Notes under the pieces: model-generated
Database searches by the model: none
The model's input: the letters and a program-made list of their open reading frames with translations, nothing else
What the model was told of the DNA's origin: nothing
Translations under genes and position numbers: made by a program
In this document: in pieces, positions 1 to 7,932 of the stretch
Layout of the letters: each line of letters begins with the position of its first letter
Numbering within the stretch: the first letter of the stretch is position 1
Origin: Deltaproteobacteria bacterium
GTDB lineage: Bacteria > Desulfobacterota > Desulfuromonadia > Geobacterales > Pseudopelobacteraceae
DNA: 37,899 bases
Direction: 5' to 3'
NCBI GenBank assembly: GCA_021850095.1
Contig: JAJZRX010000027.1
Span: 1-37,899 of the forward strand

Positions 1-488
1 ATGATTTATACTGACTCACCGGCCAGCGAGGAATTACCCCCGCTTTTGGATATGGCGCCCCTCATCCGAGCGCCAGAGGGACTTTAACCCTCCCGATCTG
101 GGCGCTGCCCAGCGCACACTATGGCTTCTGCTGACTTCTGCCTCATCACGGCAGCTGTTGCCAGATACCGCGCCATCAGGTAGCAATGGCATGTGAGGCA
201 GATCTCCCCGGATAAGAACGTGAACTGTCGCTACACAACCGCAGCATTTACCGTTTCTCCTGAATCCGTGGGACTTCGTCATGTAGTGCTGACTTGCCCG
301 GATGACGGCCTTGTATGCTGTTTCTGTTCGTCGGCTCATAGCTTTGCACTCGGGCTTCCTTCAGACCCCTCCTCGCGGAGACGCCCTTGCCGTCGGCTAG
401 TACTTTGGTATCCTGTCTCACGACAGTAATTGGATTCACGTACAGGGGACTTGCACCCCATAAGTTCACGCCCATGACGGGCGTACAC
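1..488 (-). mobile_element. Group II intron, 5' part, running off the left edge
   Basis: Read on the minus strand, the segment starts at 488 with GTGTACGCCCGTCATGGGCG, close to the conserved bacterial group II intron 5' end (GTGYG, then a GCCC..GGGC hairpin). It continues with further pieces I recognise from the 5' ribozyme domain: GGGGTGCAAGTCCCC (about 440-455), CTAGCC..GGCAAGGG, a GGAAGCCCG segment, CCGGGGAGATCTGCC and GCAGAAGTCAGCAGAAGCC near 120. The small ORFs across it are not protein-like. The reverse transcriptase/maturase would lie left of the window and is not seen, so completeness is unknown. The 5' exon is TGAATTTTTTT. The T-run recalls insertion at terminators (class C introns), but I see no strong hairpin before it and the 5' sequence is not class-C-like. 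Nothing else is visible in 489-584 except the leader of the next gene. Confidence 0.72.
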
Positions 489-584
489 AAAAAAATTCAT
501 GCCCTTGAAGATTTTTATCCCCTCATCCCGTTTAAGCAGCTAAAATGCTTTAATATGAAAATCTGACACGGGAGGGACGTAATC

Positions 585-1022
585 ATGCAGGATTCACTAT
601 CGCCGGAATGGCTCTGCAGCAGGATTGTTGAAGGGATCGGTGATGCGGTCATGTTTTCCGACCGCCAGGGCATCATCAGGTTCTGGAACGCCGCCGCCGA
701 AAGGATCTTCGGCTACAGCGTGGAGGAGGCGTTGGGGCAGTCTCTGGATCTGGTCATTCCCGAGAACCTGCGCGGCCGCCACTGGGAAGGTTACTACCGC
801 GTGATGGAGAGCGGCAGTAGCCGCTACAGCGTCGATCTGCTCTCGGCCCCGGCCCTGCGCAAGGACGGCTCGCGCATATCGACCGAGTTTTCCATGGCAC
901 TGATCCGGGATGACAATGGCGCCATGCTGGGGGTTGCGGCGACCATCCGCGACGTCAGCGCCCGCTGGCAGCGTGAGAAAGAACTGAAGGAGCGCATCCG
1001 CAGCCTGGAAGCCCGCCCGTAG
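585..1022 (+). CDS. Single-domain PAS protein
   Basis: 145 residues, almost all one PAS fold (about 10-130). FSDRQGIIRFWNAAAERIFGYS is the usual PAS core, and GAMLGVAATIRDVSARWQRE ends it with the PAC-type strand and helix. There is no kinase, GGDEF or helix-turn-helix output domain. The start is set by GGGAGGG eight bases before ATG. The gene stands alone; its neighbour on the right is convergent. PAS-only proteins usually act as ligand or redox sensors that signal to a partner protein, and none is visible here. The ligand cannot be told: there is no obvious haem or flavin cysteine motif. The last codon runs straight into a dispersed palindromic repeat that supplies the TAG stop, so the C-terminus may have been trimmed by that repeat. 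Family assignment is secure; role is unknown. Confidence 0.85.
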   Translation: MQDSLSPEWLCSRIVEGIGDAVMFSDRQGIIRFWNAAAERIFGYSVEEALGQSLDLVIPENLRGRHWEGYYRVMESGSSRYSVDLLSAPALRKDGSRISTEFSMALIRDDNGAMLGVAATIRDVSARWQREKELKERIRSLEARP

Positions 1023-1043
1023 GGGCGAACCTTGTGTTCGCCC
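1020..1043. repeat. TAGGGGCG-type palindromic repeat, copy 1
   Basis: GGGCGAAC (1023-1030) and GTTCGCCC (1036-1043) form a perfect 8-bp stem with loop CTTGT. It begins with TAGGGGCG, whose TAG is the stop codon of the PAS gene. A second element starting with TAGGGGCG on the minus strand sits at the end of the DUF3024 gene near 22220. Short GC-rich palindromes of this style are dispersed in many anaerobe genomes. It may also work as a weak terminator between the convergent PAS and radical SAM genes, though no T-run follows. Confidence 0.6.
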
Positions 1044-1062
1044 GGTCTCCAGCATAGCCCAC

Positions 1063-2568
1063 CTACCCGCAAAAAAACGGGGCGTGGTTGGATGAAAACT
1101 GGGGCGGGTCGTTTCTGATAATCGCCGCCACGGCCGGATGGCGTTTGAAGCGCCGCTCCAGAAAGCGCCGCACCTGGGCGCGCCCCCAGCCGCCCGGGTG
1201 CCGGAAGGCGGTGTACAGAGAAAGGTCGCCGTCGTAGAACAGTCCGCTGCCATACAGATCGGCCTCCTCGCTGAAGAGCGGCATATTGAACACTGCCAGA
1301 TTGAGGAATCCGATCGCATCCCGCTGTTGGACAACAAAATCCAGCGTCCGCTCCGCAGCCAACTCGTCCTCGCCCGGTGTGCCGAACAGCAGGTAGCAGT
1401 AAACGGCGATTCCGGCCTGCCGCAGGCTGGAGAGCGCCCGCTCAACCACCTCCAGCCGAATCCCCTTCTCCATCCTATCCAGAACCCTCTGATCACCCGA
1501 TTCCAGCCCCAGTTTGAGCATGACGCAGCCGGAACGCTTCAGCGCCCGGCAGAAATCCGGATCAGCCAGCTGTTCGTCAACCCGCGCAAAACCGTACCAG
1601 GGCGCGCCGGGTGGAGTTTCGGTCAATCCGCGCAACAGTGCCGGACTGACGGCGTTGTCCAGCAGGTGGATCAGAACCGGTCTGTGGATTGCCGTCAACT
1701 GCCGCAGATCAGACAGAGCTTGAGAAACCGGGATCGGACAATACCGGTTCCCCTCGGCCCGCTCGGGACAGAACTTGCAGCGGTTCCAGTAGCAGCCGCT
1801 TGCGGCGCTGTAGGGCAGAATCAGGCCGGGCGCAAGATAATCGGCCAGCGGCAGGGAGGAATAGTCGGGAAGGACGGGCCGATTGGGGGAGACGTCAATG
1901 CCGGACATTGACAGTAGCACTCCCTCCCCGGCCCCGGCCACCCATTCATCCACCAGATCGCCGAAGGGGCTGCACCAACCGGGACGCCGCATCCAGGAAG
2001 TCACCAACCCGCCCCCCAGCACGATTTTCAGCTGCGGGTGCCTTTGCTTTAGATAACCGAGCATGGCAAAGGTGCAGAGCGCCTGACTTAAGTAGTTCAG
2101 CGAGAAGCCGACGGTGCTTATCCCGTCCAGAACTTCCGGCAGACGCTGACTGAAATAATGAAAAAATGGATTGTTTTCCGGCTGGCGCGCCGCAGAAATC
2201 AGATCGGTACTGGCCAGTGGAGATAGTCCGGCCTGCTGGTAATCTGCCAGCCCGACGACCGCGCCCTGACCGGCTGAAGAGACGGCCAGCAGGCGATTGA
2301 GGTCGCTGACCGCCCGGCGGTAGCGGTCCTGGTTTTGGTAGGTTTGCGGAGTGCGGAGTGCGGAAAGATTGTCAACCCGGTGCCTGGCGGCCCGGCGGCT
2401 CCAGGTGTCATCGGTCGCCGGCGGTTGCTTCAGCAGGCAGAGCTGCCCCTCCAGATTGGCATCCAGCAGGCGGCAGCCCACGCCATGAACCTGTAGAGCC
2501 GCCGCCAGCCGGGCAATGCCGGCCGGCGGTTCACAGGCCTTGGCGGCAGGCGGGAATATCAGCAGCAC
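1063..2568 (-). CDS. B12-binding-type radical SAM protein
   Basis: 501 residues, GTG start, with AGGGAG upstream in TAGGGAGAAACAGTG. The N-terminus (LLIFPPAAKACEPPAGIARLAAAL) is like the cobalamin-binding domain that precedes many radical SAM enzymes; about 130-230 completes that fold with a GGGLVTSW segment. The [4Fe-4S] motif is GCYWNRCKFCPE at about 260, so the spacing is CX4CX2C rather than CX3CX2C, a variant I know from other members of this superfamily. GLESGDQRVLDRMEKG and YLLFGTPGE are typical radical SAM barrel strands. No RiPP precursor or obvious substrate gene lies next to it. It follows the lipoprotein gene by 9 bases, so the two are probably co-transcribed. Substrate unknown; it could be a methyltransferase or another B12-dependent enzyme. 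Confidence 0.8.
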   Translation of the reverse strand: MLLIFPPAAKACEPPAGIARLAAALQVHGVGCRLLDANLEGQLCLLKQPPATDDTWSRRAARHRVDNLSALRTPQTYQNQDRYRRAVSDLNRLLAVSSAGQGAVVGLADYQQAGLSPLASTDLISAARQPENNPFFHYFSQRLPEVLDGISTVGFSLNYLSQALCTFAMLGYLKQRHPQLKIVLGGGLVTSWMRRPGWCSPFGDLVDEWVAGAGEGVLLSMSGIDVSPNRPVLPDYSSLPLADYLAPGLILPYSAASGCYWNRCKFCPERAEGNRYCPIPVSQALSDLRQLTAIHRPVLIHLLDNAVSPALLRGLTETPPGAPWYGFARVDEQLADPDFCRALKRSGCVMLKLGLESGDQRVLDRMEKGIRLEVVERALSSLRQAGIAVYCYLLFGTPGEDELAAERTLDFVVQQRDAIGFLNLAVFNMPLFSEEADLYGSGLFYDGDLSLYTAFRHPGGWGRAQVRRFLERRFKRHPAVAAIIRNDPPQFSSNHAPFFCG

Positions 2569-2577
2569 TGTTTCTCC

Positions 2578-3678
2578 CTACTGATACTGAATATAAAGCG
2601 GCTGCGGGTTCAGTTTGAGTACCTCCTGCGGCTTCAGCAGCGGGTCGCCCTTCTTGGTGTCGTTGTGGTAGAACAGCTTGAAGCCGGCATACTGTACCGG
2701 TTCAGCCACGATGTAATCCTTGTAGGAGTCCCGTTTCAGCCAGGGTGCACCCCAGCCGTCCATGTGCATCACGATCTGCACTTCGGGGTGCAGCATAATT
2801 TTTCGGGAATTGGTGACTCCCCCCCTGGTGAAACGGTGTACCGTCAGAATCTTGGGCGGCAGATTATATTTCTTGACCAGTTCCTTGAGGTAGGCCGAGA
2901 CATAGTTGATGTCGGCGGCGTCATAGGTGCCGACCTTGGTGCCCGGCTTCTTGCCGCTTTTGATCAGATTGAATTCCGGGTCGATCCCCAGATGAACATC
3001 GGGATTTTTCAGAATCCACTCAAAGCGCGGCAGAACCGAGCGGATATCGTCATGCCCGGTCTGGATATCGATAAACAAAAGCGCCCCGGCTTCTTTCGCC
3101 CAACCGTAGACCTGATTGACAACCGTATCCGGCATGATCATACGGTACTTGCCGTCCCTGCCCGGCTCAGCCTGGGCCACGACCGCGATCAGGTGCAGCG
3201 CCGGCTGCACCGGCGTAGCGGGGTCGGCCGCCTGCCAGGCGGCAACTTCTCCCTTCAGGCGCCGCAGCATTTCGTCCTTCGGAAATTCTCCCAAGGCGCC
3301 CATCTTCTTTGAATAGGGATTGCCGTAATAGGCCACGATGCGCTTCTGCGGCAGAATCGAGCCGGGCAGCGGCTGTGGGCCGTTGACCGGCCAGCCCTGT
3401 TTTTTGGCAAATTCCGGATCTTCACCGGTTTTGTATCTGACACCTGGCACGCCGACACCGGCAGCGCTGCTTTGGGAGTCAAAAACGGCCGCTTTTCGAA
3501 TGGCGCTACTGGTGGCCGAGAAAGCCGTCAGCACCGGGGGGGGCGGCGGTGGTGGAGGCGGCTCATTTTTTTCTACTTTGGGGGTCGGTTCAAGGGACTT
3601 GTGACCGGTGCAACCCGGAAAAAGCAACAACAGACAGACCAACGCTCCAGCGCAACAACGAATCAACTGCTTCTTCAA
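2578..3678 (-). CDS. Proline-rich lipoprotein with a probable TIM-barrel domain
   Basis: 366 residues. Start is TTG at 3678, chosen because AGGAG lies eight bases upstream and the translated N-terminus is a clean lipoprotein signal: basic MKKQLIR, a hydrophobic run, then lipobox LLFPGC (Cys at about 23). A run of nine prolines (about 41-49) makes a stiff linker between the anchor and the globular domain. The rest (about 100-366) has alternating strands such as RIVAYYGNP, LHLIAVVA, ALLFIDIQTG, VHLGIDPEF, KILTVHRF and IVMHMDGWG, suggesting a TIM-barrel, possibly glycoside-hydrolase-like, facing the periplasm or cell surface. I do not recognise a named family and cannot point to catalytic residues with certainty. 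It is the first gene of a likely two-gene operon with the radical SAM gene. Confidence 0.7.
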   Translation of the reverse strand: MKKQLIRCCAGALVCLLLLFPGCTGHKSLEPTPKVEKNEPPPPPPPPPVLTAFSATSSAIRKAAVFDSQSSAAGVGVPGVRYKTGEDPEFAKKQGWPVNGPQPLPGSILPQKRIVAYYGNPYSKKMGALGEFPKDEMLRRLKGEVAAWQAADPATPVQPALHLIAVVAQAEPGRDGKYRMIMPDTVVNQVYGWAKEAGALLFIDIQTGHDDIRSVLPRFEWILKNPDVHLGIDPEFNLIKSGKKPGTKVGTYDAADINYVSAYLKELVKKYNLPPKILTVHRFTRGGVTNSRKIMLHPEVQIVMHMDGWGAPWLKRDSYKDYIVAEPVQYAGFKLFYHNDTKKGDPLLKPQEVLKLNPQPLYIQYQ

Positions 3679-3743
3679 AAAAAACTCCTTCAGCTATTTC
3701 GGGTTTTCGACAAAGTGGGTGCTATGATGCATAAACTGAATCA

Positions 3744-3965
3744 TTATTCCTGGTCATCAACCAGAAAATCCTCAACATCGATCACATCCTTGACTTTGGA
3801 CAGCAGTTCAACCGGCCATTCCCTGATCGACAACCTGGTCAGAATTTTTGCTTCCTCAAAAGTCAGATCGACGTCATCGGGCAGTTTGTCAGCAATCTCG
3901 CTGGCCCATCTGGTTTCATGGGGCGTCAGGGGTGCCTGCAGCAGTTCGGATGTTGTTTTGTCCAC
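3744..3965 (-). CDS. Small acidic hypothetical protein
   Basis: 73 residues, GTG start at 3965 with ACGAGG about seven bases upstream. The protein is acidic, probably mostly helical, without signal peptide, membrane segment or cysteine. I do not recognise a family. It sits alone between the lipoprotein gene (same strand, 65 bases away) and the divergent ferritin-like gene, so it has its own promoter or leads the lipoprotein operon. The real start, codon bias in line with its neighbours and a ribosome binding site support it as a gene; function is open. Confidence 0.6.
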   Translation of the reverse strand: MDKTTSELLQAPLTPHETRWASEIADKLPDDVDLTFEEAKILTRLSIREWPVELLSKVKDVIDVEDFLVDDQE

Positions 3966-4125
3966 GTGTAACCTCGTTTCGGATCACAATTTTCATTTTA
4001 ATGAGAGTACAAAGAAAGCGGAGAGGATACAATACTTTTATTATAATTGCCACAAACCAGATTGACGGGCATCCCCCCAGATGATATTTTCAGCCAGATT
4101 TAATCTTTCACAAGGAGGTTTGACC

Positions 4126-4629
4126 ATGGGCTCCAAAGGACGTGAAATTATCGGGATGGAGGTGGATACGCTGCTCGATCTGCTGCGGCGCGCCTACTGC
4201 GATGAATGGCTGGCTTACTACCAATACTGGCTGGGCGCCAAACTGGTCAAGGGACCGATGAAGGATGCCGTGGGGGCCGAACTGCTGCAGCACGCCACCG
4301 AAGAACTGCTGCACGCCGACATGGTGGCCATGCGCATCATCCAGCTGGGCGGAACACCGGTCACGAAACCGGAGGAGTGGTACAAACTGACCAACTGCGG
4401 CTACGATGCGCCCGATGACCCGTTCGTCAAAACCCTGCTGATCCAGAACATAAAAGGCGAGCAGTGCGCCATCAGCACCTATAAGCGCCTGCTGGACATC
4501 ACCAGGGACGCCGACCCGGTCACCTACAACATGGTGCTGCAGATCCTGCAGCAGGAGGTCGAGCATGAAGAGGATCTCCAATCGCTTCTGGAAGACTTCG
4601 ATCTGCTGATCCGGGCCATGAAGGAATAG
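4126..4629 (+). CDS. Ferritin-like di-iron protein (Dps/bacterioferritin-like)
   Basis: 167 residues from ATG 4126, which has AAGGAGG at ideal spacing; an earlier in-frame ATG at 4081 has no such site. Four helices carry ferritin-type ligands: DEWLAYYQYW near 25, then EELLH (ExxH) near 65, GEQCAISTY near 115 and EVEHEED near 147. This fits a ferritin-like cage or oxidase that binds iron and removes peroxide or oxygen in the cytoplasm. It is closer to the long bacterioferritin-like proteins of anaerobes than to classical Dps. Downstream on the same strand lie a TRIC-type channel gene (22 bases) and rubrerythrin, so the context is iron and oxidative stress. The exact activity (storage, DNA protection or peroxidase) cannot be read from the sequence. 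Confidence 0.85.
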   Translation: MGSKGREIIGMEVDTLLDLLRRAYCDEWLAYYQYWLGAKLVKGPMKDAVGAELLQHATEELLHADMVAMRIIQLGGTPVTKPEEWYKLTNCGYDAPDDPFVKTLLIQNIKGEQCAISTYKRLLDITRDADPVTYNMVLQILQQEVEHEEDLQSLLEDFDLLIRAMKE

Positions 4630-4651
4630 GACGAAACTTAAGGAAACCCGC

Positions 4652-5272
4652 GTGACACTCCTCTATTCACTCGATCTGCTGGGAACCGCCGCTTTTGCGG
4701 CATCCGGCGCACTGGCCGGCATCCGGCGCGATATGGATATGTTCGGCGTGCTCGTGCTCGGCCTGGTGACCGCCACCGGAGGCGGCACACTGCGCGATCT
4801 GCTGCTGGGTGACACGCCCCCCTTCATTTTCCAGGACGAAACCTATCTGTACCTCTCCGTGGCGGTTTCACTGGCGGTTTTCATCCTGCACCGCCGCCTC
4901 GGCTTTCTGGAACATCCGCTGCAGCTGTTCGATGCGATCGGGCTGGGAACCTTCGTGGTGATCGGCACCGGCAAGGCCCTTGATTTCCAGATCGGCTTTT
5001 TCGGATCGGTCATGATGGGTGTCATGACCGCCACCGCCGGCGGCATGATTCGTGACGTGCTCTCGACCCGGGTGCCGATGGTGCTGCAGAAGGAAGTCTA
5101 TGCTTCAGCCTGTCTGGCCGGAGGAACCCTGCTCTACCTGCTGCATCTGACCAGCGTCCCAAAACATTGGGCGCTGCTCATCTCGGCCCTAACGGTCACG
5201 ATCCTGCGTCTGCTTGCCATACGCTACAAATGGTCACTGCCCCGGGCCAACGGCAATCCGTGCGACAGCTAA
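4652..5272 (+). CDS. TRIC/YicG-type membrane channel (UPF0126)
   Basis: 206 residues, GTG start with TAAGGA upstream. Two homologous halves show the family repeat: SGALAGIRRDMDMFGVLVLG then TATGGGTLRDLLLG in the first, and GTGKALDF then TATAGGMIRDVLSTRVP in the second. Seven membrane segments are expected. Prokaryotic TRIC proteins are trimeric inner-membrane cation channels; some members may carry amino acids or other small molecules instead. Only 22 bases separate it from the ferritin-like gene, so the two are likely one transcript. The family call is firm; the ion or solute is not known. Confidence 0.9.
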   Translation: MTLLYSLDLLGTAAFAASGALAGIRRDMDMFGVLVLGLVTATGGGTLRDLLLGDTPPFIFQDETYLYLSVAVSLAVFILHRRLGFLEHPLQLFDAIGLGTFVVIGTGKALDFQIGFFGSVMMGVMTATAGGMIRDVLSTRVPMVLQKEVYASACLAGGTLLYLLHLTSVPKHWALLISALTVTILRLLAIRYKWSLPRANGNPCDS

Positions 5273-5277
5273 ACAAT

Positions 5278-5306
5278 TTGACTTGCGCCATGCTGATGTA
5301 ATAAAT
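5278..5306 (+). promoter_or_regulatory. Possible sigma70-type promoter of rubrerythrin
   Basis: TTGACT at 5278-5283 is a good -35 box. An A/T run, TAATAAATA (5299-5307), lies at -10 distance but is only a partial match. The stretch is in the 84-base gap between the channel and rubrerythrin genes, about 50 bases before the rubrerythrin ATG. Weak on the -10 side. Confidence 0.35.
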
Positions 5307-5356
5307 ACGTTTAACACTATGTACCAGGCAGTTAATTTTGAAAAAAGGAGCTTCAA

Positions 5357-5893
5357 ATGAAAGATGTCAAGGGAACCAAAACCGAGAAGAACCTTCAGGA
5401 GGCCTTTGCCGGAGAATCACAGGCCCGCAACAAGTACACCTATTTTGCATCGGTCGCCAAAAAAGAGGGCTACGAAAAAATAGCCGCCATCTTCCTGGAG
5501 ACCGCCGAAAATGAAAAAGAACATGCCAAGCTGCACTTCAAACTGCTGAACGGCATCGGCTCCACCGCCGATAACCTGCGCGCCGCAGCCGCCGGTGAAA
5601 CCGATGAGTTCACCGAAATGTATCCGCGCATGGCCAAGGAAGCCAAGGAGGAAGGATTCCCGGAAATCGCCGCCCTCTTCACCTCGATCGGCAAGATCGA
5701 GAAGGAGCATCAGGAGCGTTACAAGCTGCTGCTGGAGGAACTGGAATCCGGCGCACTGTTCAGCAGGAAGGAATCGGCCCGCTGGAGATGCCGCAACTGC
5801 GGATTCATCCACGAAGGCACGGATGCGCTGAAAATTTGCCCGGTTTGCAAACATCCCCAGGCATTTTTTGAGCTGGTAGAAGGCAACTATTAA
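5357..5893 (+). CDS. rbr: Rubrerythrin
   Basis: 178 residues, ATG with AAAGGAG nine bases upstream. The ferritin-like di-iron domain (about 1-135) has NLQEAFAGESQARNKY, ETAENEKEHAKLH and GKIEKEHQERY, which hold the Glu/His ligands. The C-terminal rubredoxin-like domain (about 143-178) has the two knuckles CRNCG and CPVCKHP for one iron. Rubrerythrin reduces hydrogen peroxide to water in the cytoplasm of anaerobes with electrons from rubredoxin or NADH-linked reductases. Length and both metal sites are standard. It ends before a strong bidirectional terminator. Confidence 0.95.
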   Translation: MKDVKGTKTEKNLQEAFAGESQARNKYTYFASVAKKEGYEKIAAIFLETAENEKEHAKLHFKLLNGIGSTADNLRAAAAGETDEFTEMYPRMAKEAKEEGFPEIAALFTSIGKIEKEHQERYKLLLEELESGALFSRKESARWRCRNCGFIHEGTDALKICPVCKHPQAFFELVEGNY

Positions 5894-5927
5894 ACTGCTT
5901 GGAAAAACCGGGCCGGTGTTTCACGAT

Positions 5928-5953
5928 AAAAGGCGTCCTTGCGGGCGCCTTTT
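5928..5953. terminator. Bidirectional Rho-independent terminator
   Basis: AAAAGGCG (5928-5935) pairs with CGCCTTTT (5946-5953) around a GC-containing loop, with A-run on one side and T-run on the other. It lies between convergent rubrerythrin and the GGDEF-PilZ gene and can stop both. Confidence 0.85.
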
Positions 5954-5989
5954 ATATATGCTTGCCTGTTTTTTTGAAAGGCAGTTTTG

Positions 5990-7150
5990 TCAATGCACCA
6001 TTTTGCTTCTGACCAGCGGGCGGCAGATGTAGCTGGTGCAATCGTCCAGATCATGCTCGAACTCGATCCCCAGATAATGGAGGTCCGTTTCAGCATCCGG
6101 ATAAACCTGGCGCACAATTCCTTCAATCTCAAGATCCTTTGACCAGAACGGCTTCCGCAACAGGAGCCGTAAACGTTCCTCCGGAGCAACGTAGGTCTTG
6201 CCCCAGATGCCGATGCCGGTGTTGCTGAAATTGGAGACCAACGCGGTTTCAGATGCGTCAAAGCTGTCAATCTGACACTCCAGCAGCGCCTGGGTCACAT
6301 GACGCTGATTACGGCGGCGCTCGTAATTGCTGGGCGAGATTGAATTGCGGCGACGCTTCGCGTTGTAAAGCTCCTTGTCGGCCAGATCGATCAGCAGGTT
6401 GACATCGTTGATCTCCTCGGAAAAGAACGAGATGCCGCTGCTGACCGTCAGCCTCTTGCCGTCCAACATCTCCTGGCCGCGAAAATCCGTGGCTTCTATG
6501 GCCTTGCGGATGCGGTCGGCCACCGCAAAAGCGACGTTCTTGGCCACCTTGGGCAGATAAACCGCAAACTCATCGCCACCGTAGCGCGCCGCCACATCCT
6601 GTTCCCGGATCTGATCACGGATGACATTGGCCACCACCCGAAGCGCCTCGTCACCGGCCACATGACCGCAGCGGTCGTTGTACAGTTTGAAACAATCAAG
6701 GTCCATAAGGATCAGGGCACTGGCGCTGTCATCGATCCTGCGGCGCATCGGGATGTTTTGACCAAGCAGGGTTTTGAAGTAGGTCTGGTTATACAGACCG
6801 GTCAAGCCGTCCGTAACCGAACAGTGGCGAATACTGTCAAGGTATTTGGTCTCCACGAAGACCAGGTTTTTAAACTCGTTGGAGTTTTTCAGCAGGAACT
6901 CCAGGAGCGCCGCACGAATACTGAAACGATAGTGAGTGACTTTTTCCATGCTGTTGCGCAGAGCCAGAGCGCCCTGCCAGTAACGCTTGGCCTTGCCGGC
7001 ACCGACGTTCTTGCCGGTCAGCTGCTTCAGCGCTTCAACATACACCATGCCGCCGTACTGTATGTTCAACGCCTCGATTTCAGATTCAAGCACCTGATCG
7101 CTGTTACGTGAAATTGTTTTTTTTACGAGTTCCTGAAGCGACTTTTCCAT
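5990..7150 (-). CDS. Diguanylate cyclase with C-terminal PilZ domain
   Basis: 386 residues from ATG 7150, picked because GGGAG lies eight bases upstream; an in-frame ATG at 7183 has no such site. The N-terminal 100 residues are helical and unassigned. The GGDEF domain (about 105-265) has the intact active-site motif GGDEF at 191-195 and the inhibitory RxxD I-site (R182, D185) five residues before it. The C-terminus is a PilZ domain with both c-di-GMP motifs: RxxxR (R279, R283) and NxSxxG (307-312). The protein should therefore make c-di-GMP and also bind it at two places, giving product feedback or acting as both source and reader. There is no membrane segment or known sensor domain. It lies alone between two terminators. 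Confidence 0.9.
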   Translation of the reverse strand: MEKSLQELVKKTISRNSDQVLESEIEALNIQYGGMVYVEALKQLTGKNVGAGKAKRYWQGALALRNSMEKVTHYRFSIRAALLEFLLKNSNEFKNLVFVETKYLDSIRHCSVTDGLTGLYNQTYFKTLLGQNIPMRRRIDDSASALILMDLDCFKLYNDRCGHVAGDEALRVVANVIRDQIREQDVAARYGGDEFAVYLPKVAKNVAFAVADRIRKAIEATDFRGQEMLDGKRLTVSSGISFFSEEINDVNLLIDLADKELYNAKRRRNSISPSNYERRRNQRHVTQALLECQIDSFDASETALVSNFSNTGIGIWGKTYVAPEERLRLLLRKPFWSKDLEIEGIVRQVYPDAETDLHYLGIEFEHDLDDCTSYICRPLVRSKMVH

Positions 7151-7371
7151 GAATGCGGCTCCCGATATTTGGCTGTATTTCATGTATCACAAAGCCGCTG
7201 ATTCTGTAAAATAAATTCACACACAGCTAATAAAACAGCACTAACCTGTCTGGCCGGCACGGCATAGTCAGTGCGTTTATTGTCCCCATTGGACCCAACA
7301 ATTGTAATTGACAAAACGTCCGCTTGTATGTCACCAAAACCGAACCAACAAACCTTGAAGGAGAAATAACA

Positions 7372-7854
7372 ATGAGTACCTGTCCATGCGGAAGCGGAAA
7401 CGCTTATAACGAATGCTGCCAGCCGATCATAACCGGAGAACAACCTGCCCGGACAGCGGAACAGCTGATGCGGGCGCGTTATTCAGCCTATGTCAAGGCT
7501 GAAATGGATTTCATCTTCGAAAGCACGCACCCCGACCATCGCACCGGCTATGACCACAAGGGCACAAGGGAATGGGCTGAAAATGCCGAATGGCACGGAT
7601 TGGAAATAATCGCCACCCACAGGGGCGGGTCGGATGACTCCGCAGGAGAAGTGGAATTCATCGCCCGTTTCAGCGAAAAAGGGGAACGACGCGAACATCA
7701 CGAGTGCGGGCACTTCAAACGTCAGGAAGGGCGCTGGTTTTTCACCGATGGCGTCATGGTCAAACAAAAGCCGATCATTGCCAGCAAAATCGGCCGCAAT
7801 GATCCCTGCACCTGCGGCAGCGGGCTGAAATACAAAAAATGCTGCGGTAAATAA
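7372..7854 (+). CDS. YchJ-like protein with two SEC-C zinc motifs (UPF0225)
   Basis: 160 residues; ATG 7372 follows GAAGGAG. An upstream in-frame ATG at 7324 is ignored because it lacks a ribosome site and breaks the family N-terminus. The first SEC-C motif is [13 protein letters not shown] at 4-16 and the second, [15 protein letters not shown], ends the protein. Between them lies the NTF2-like YchJ domain with [24 protein letters not shown] motifs bind zinc and in SecA contact SecB or the ribosome; the role of YchJ proteins is not established. It is monocistronic and ends at a strong terminator shared with the convergent cytochrome gene. Confidence 0.92.
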   Translation: MSTCPCGSGNAYNECCQPIITGEQPARTAEQLMRARYSAYVKAEMDFIFESTHPDHRTGYDHKGTREWAENAEWHGLEIIATHRGGSDDSAGEVEFIARFSEKGERREHHECGHFKRQEGRWFFTDGVMVKQKPIIASKIGRNDPCTCGSGLKYKKCCGK

Positions 7855-7882
7855 TAGAGTGCTCCGGTTGAACAAAACGCCA

Positions 7883-7906
7883 CGGGGCGGCCATCTGGCC
7901 GCCCCG
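7883..7906. terminator. GC-rich bidirectional terminator hairpin
   Basis: CGGGGCGGCC (7883-7892) and GGCCGCCCCG (7897-7906) form a perfect 10-bp stem with loop ATCT, followed by CTTTACTTT. It lies between convergent YchJ-like and cytochrome genes. Confidence 0.8.
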
Positions 7907-7932
7907 CTTTACTTTGACTCTACTATAAAGAA

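Noticed and set aside
34..490. Short ORFs on both strands in the first 490 bases
   Set aside because: They overlap each other, lack ribosome sites, and fall inside the group II intron RNA sequence.
3530..3560. Sequencing error in the GGC/GGT run of the lipoprotein gene
   Set aside because: The frame is open on both sides and codes for a plausible proline linker after the lipobox.
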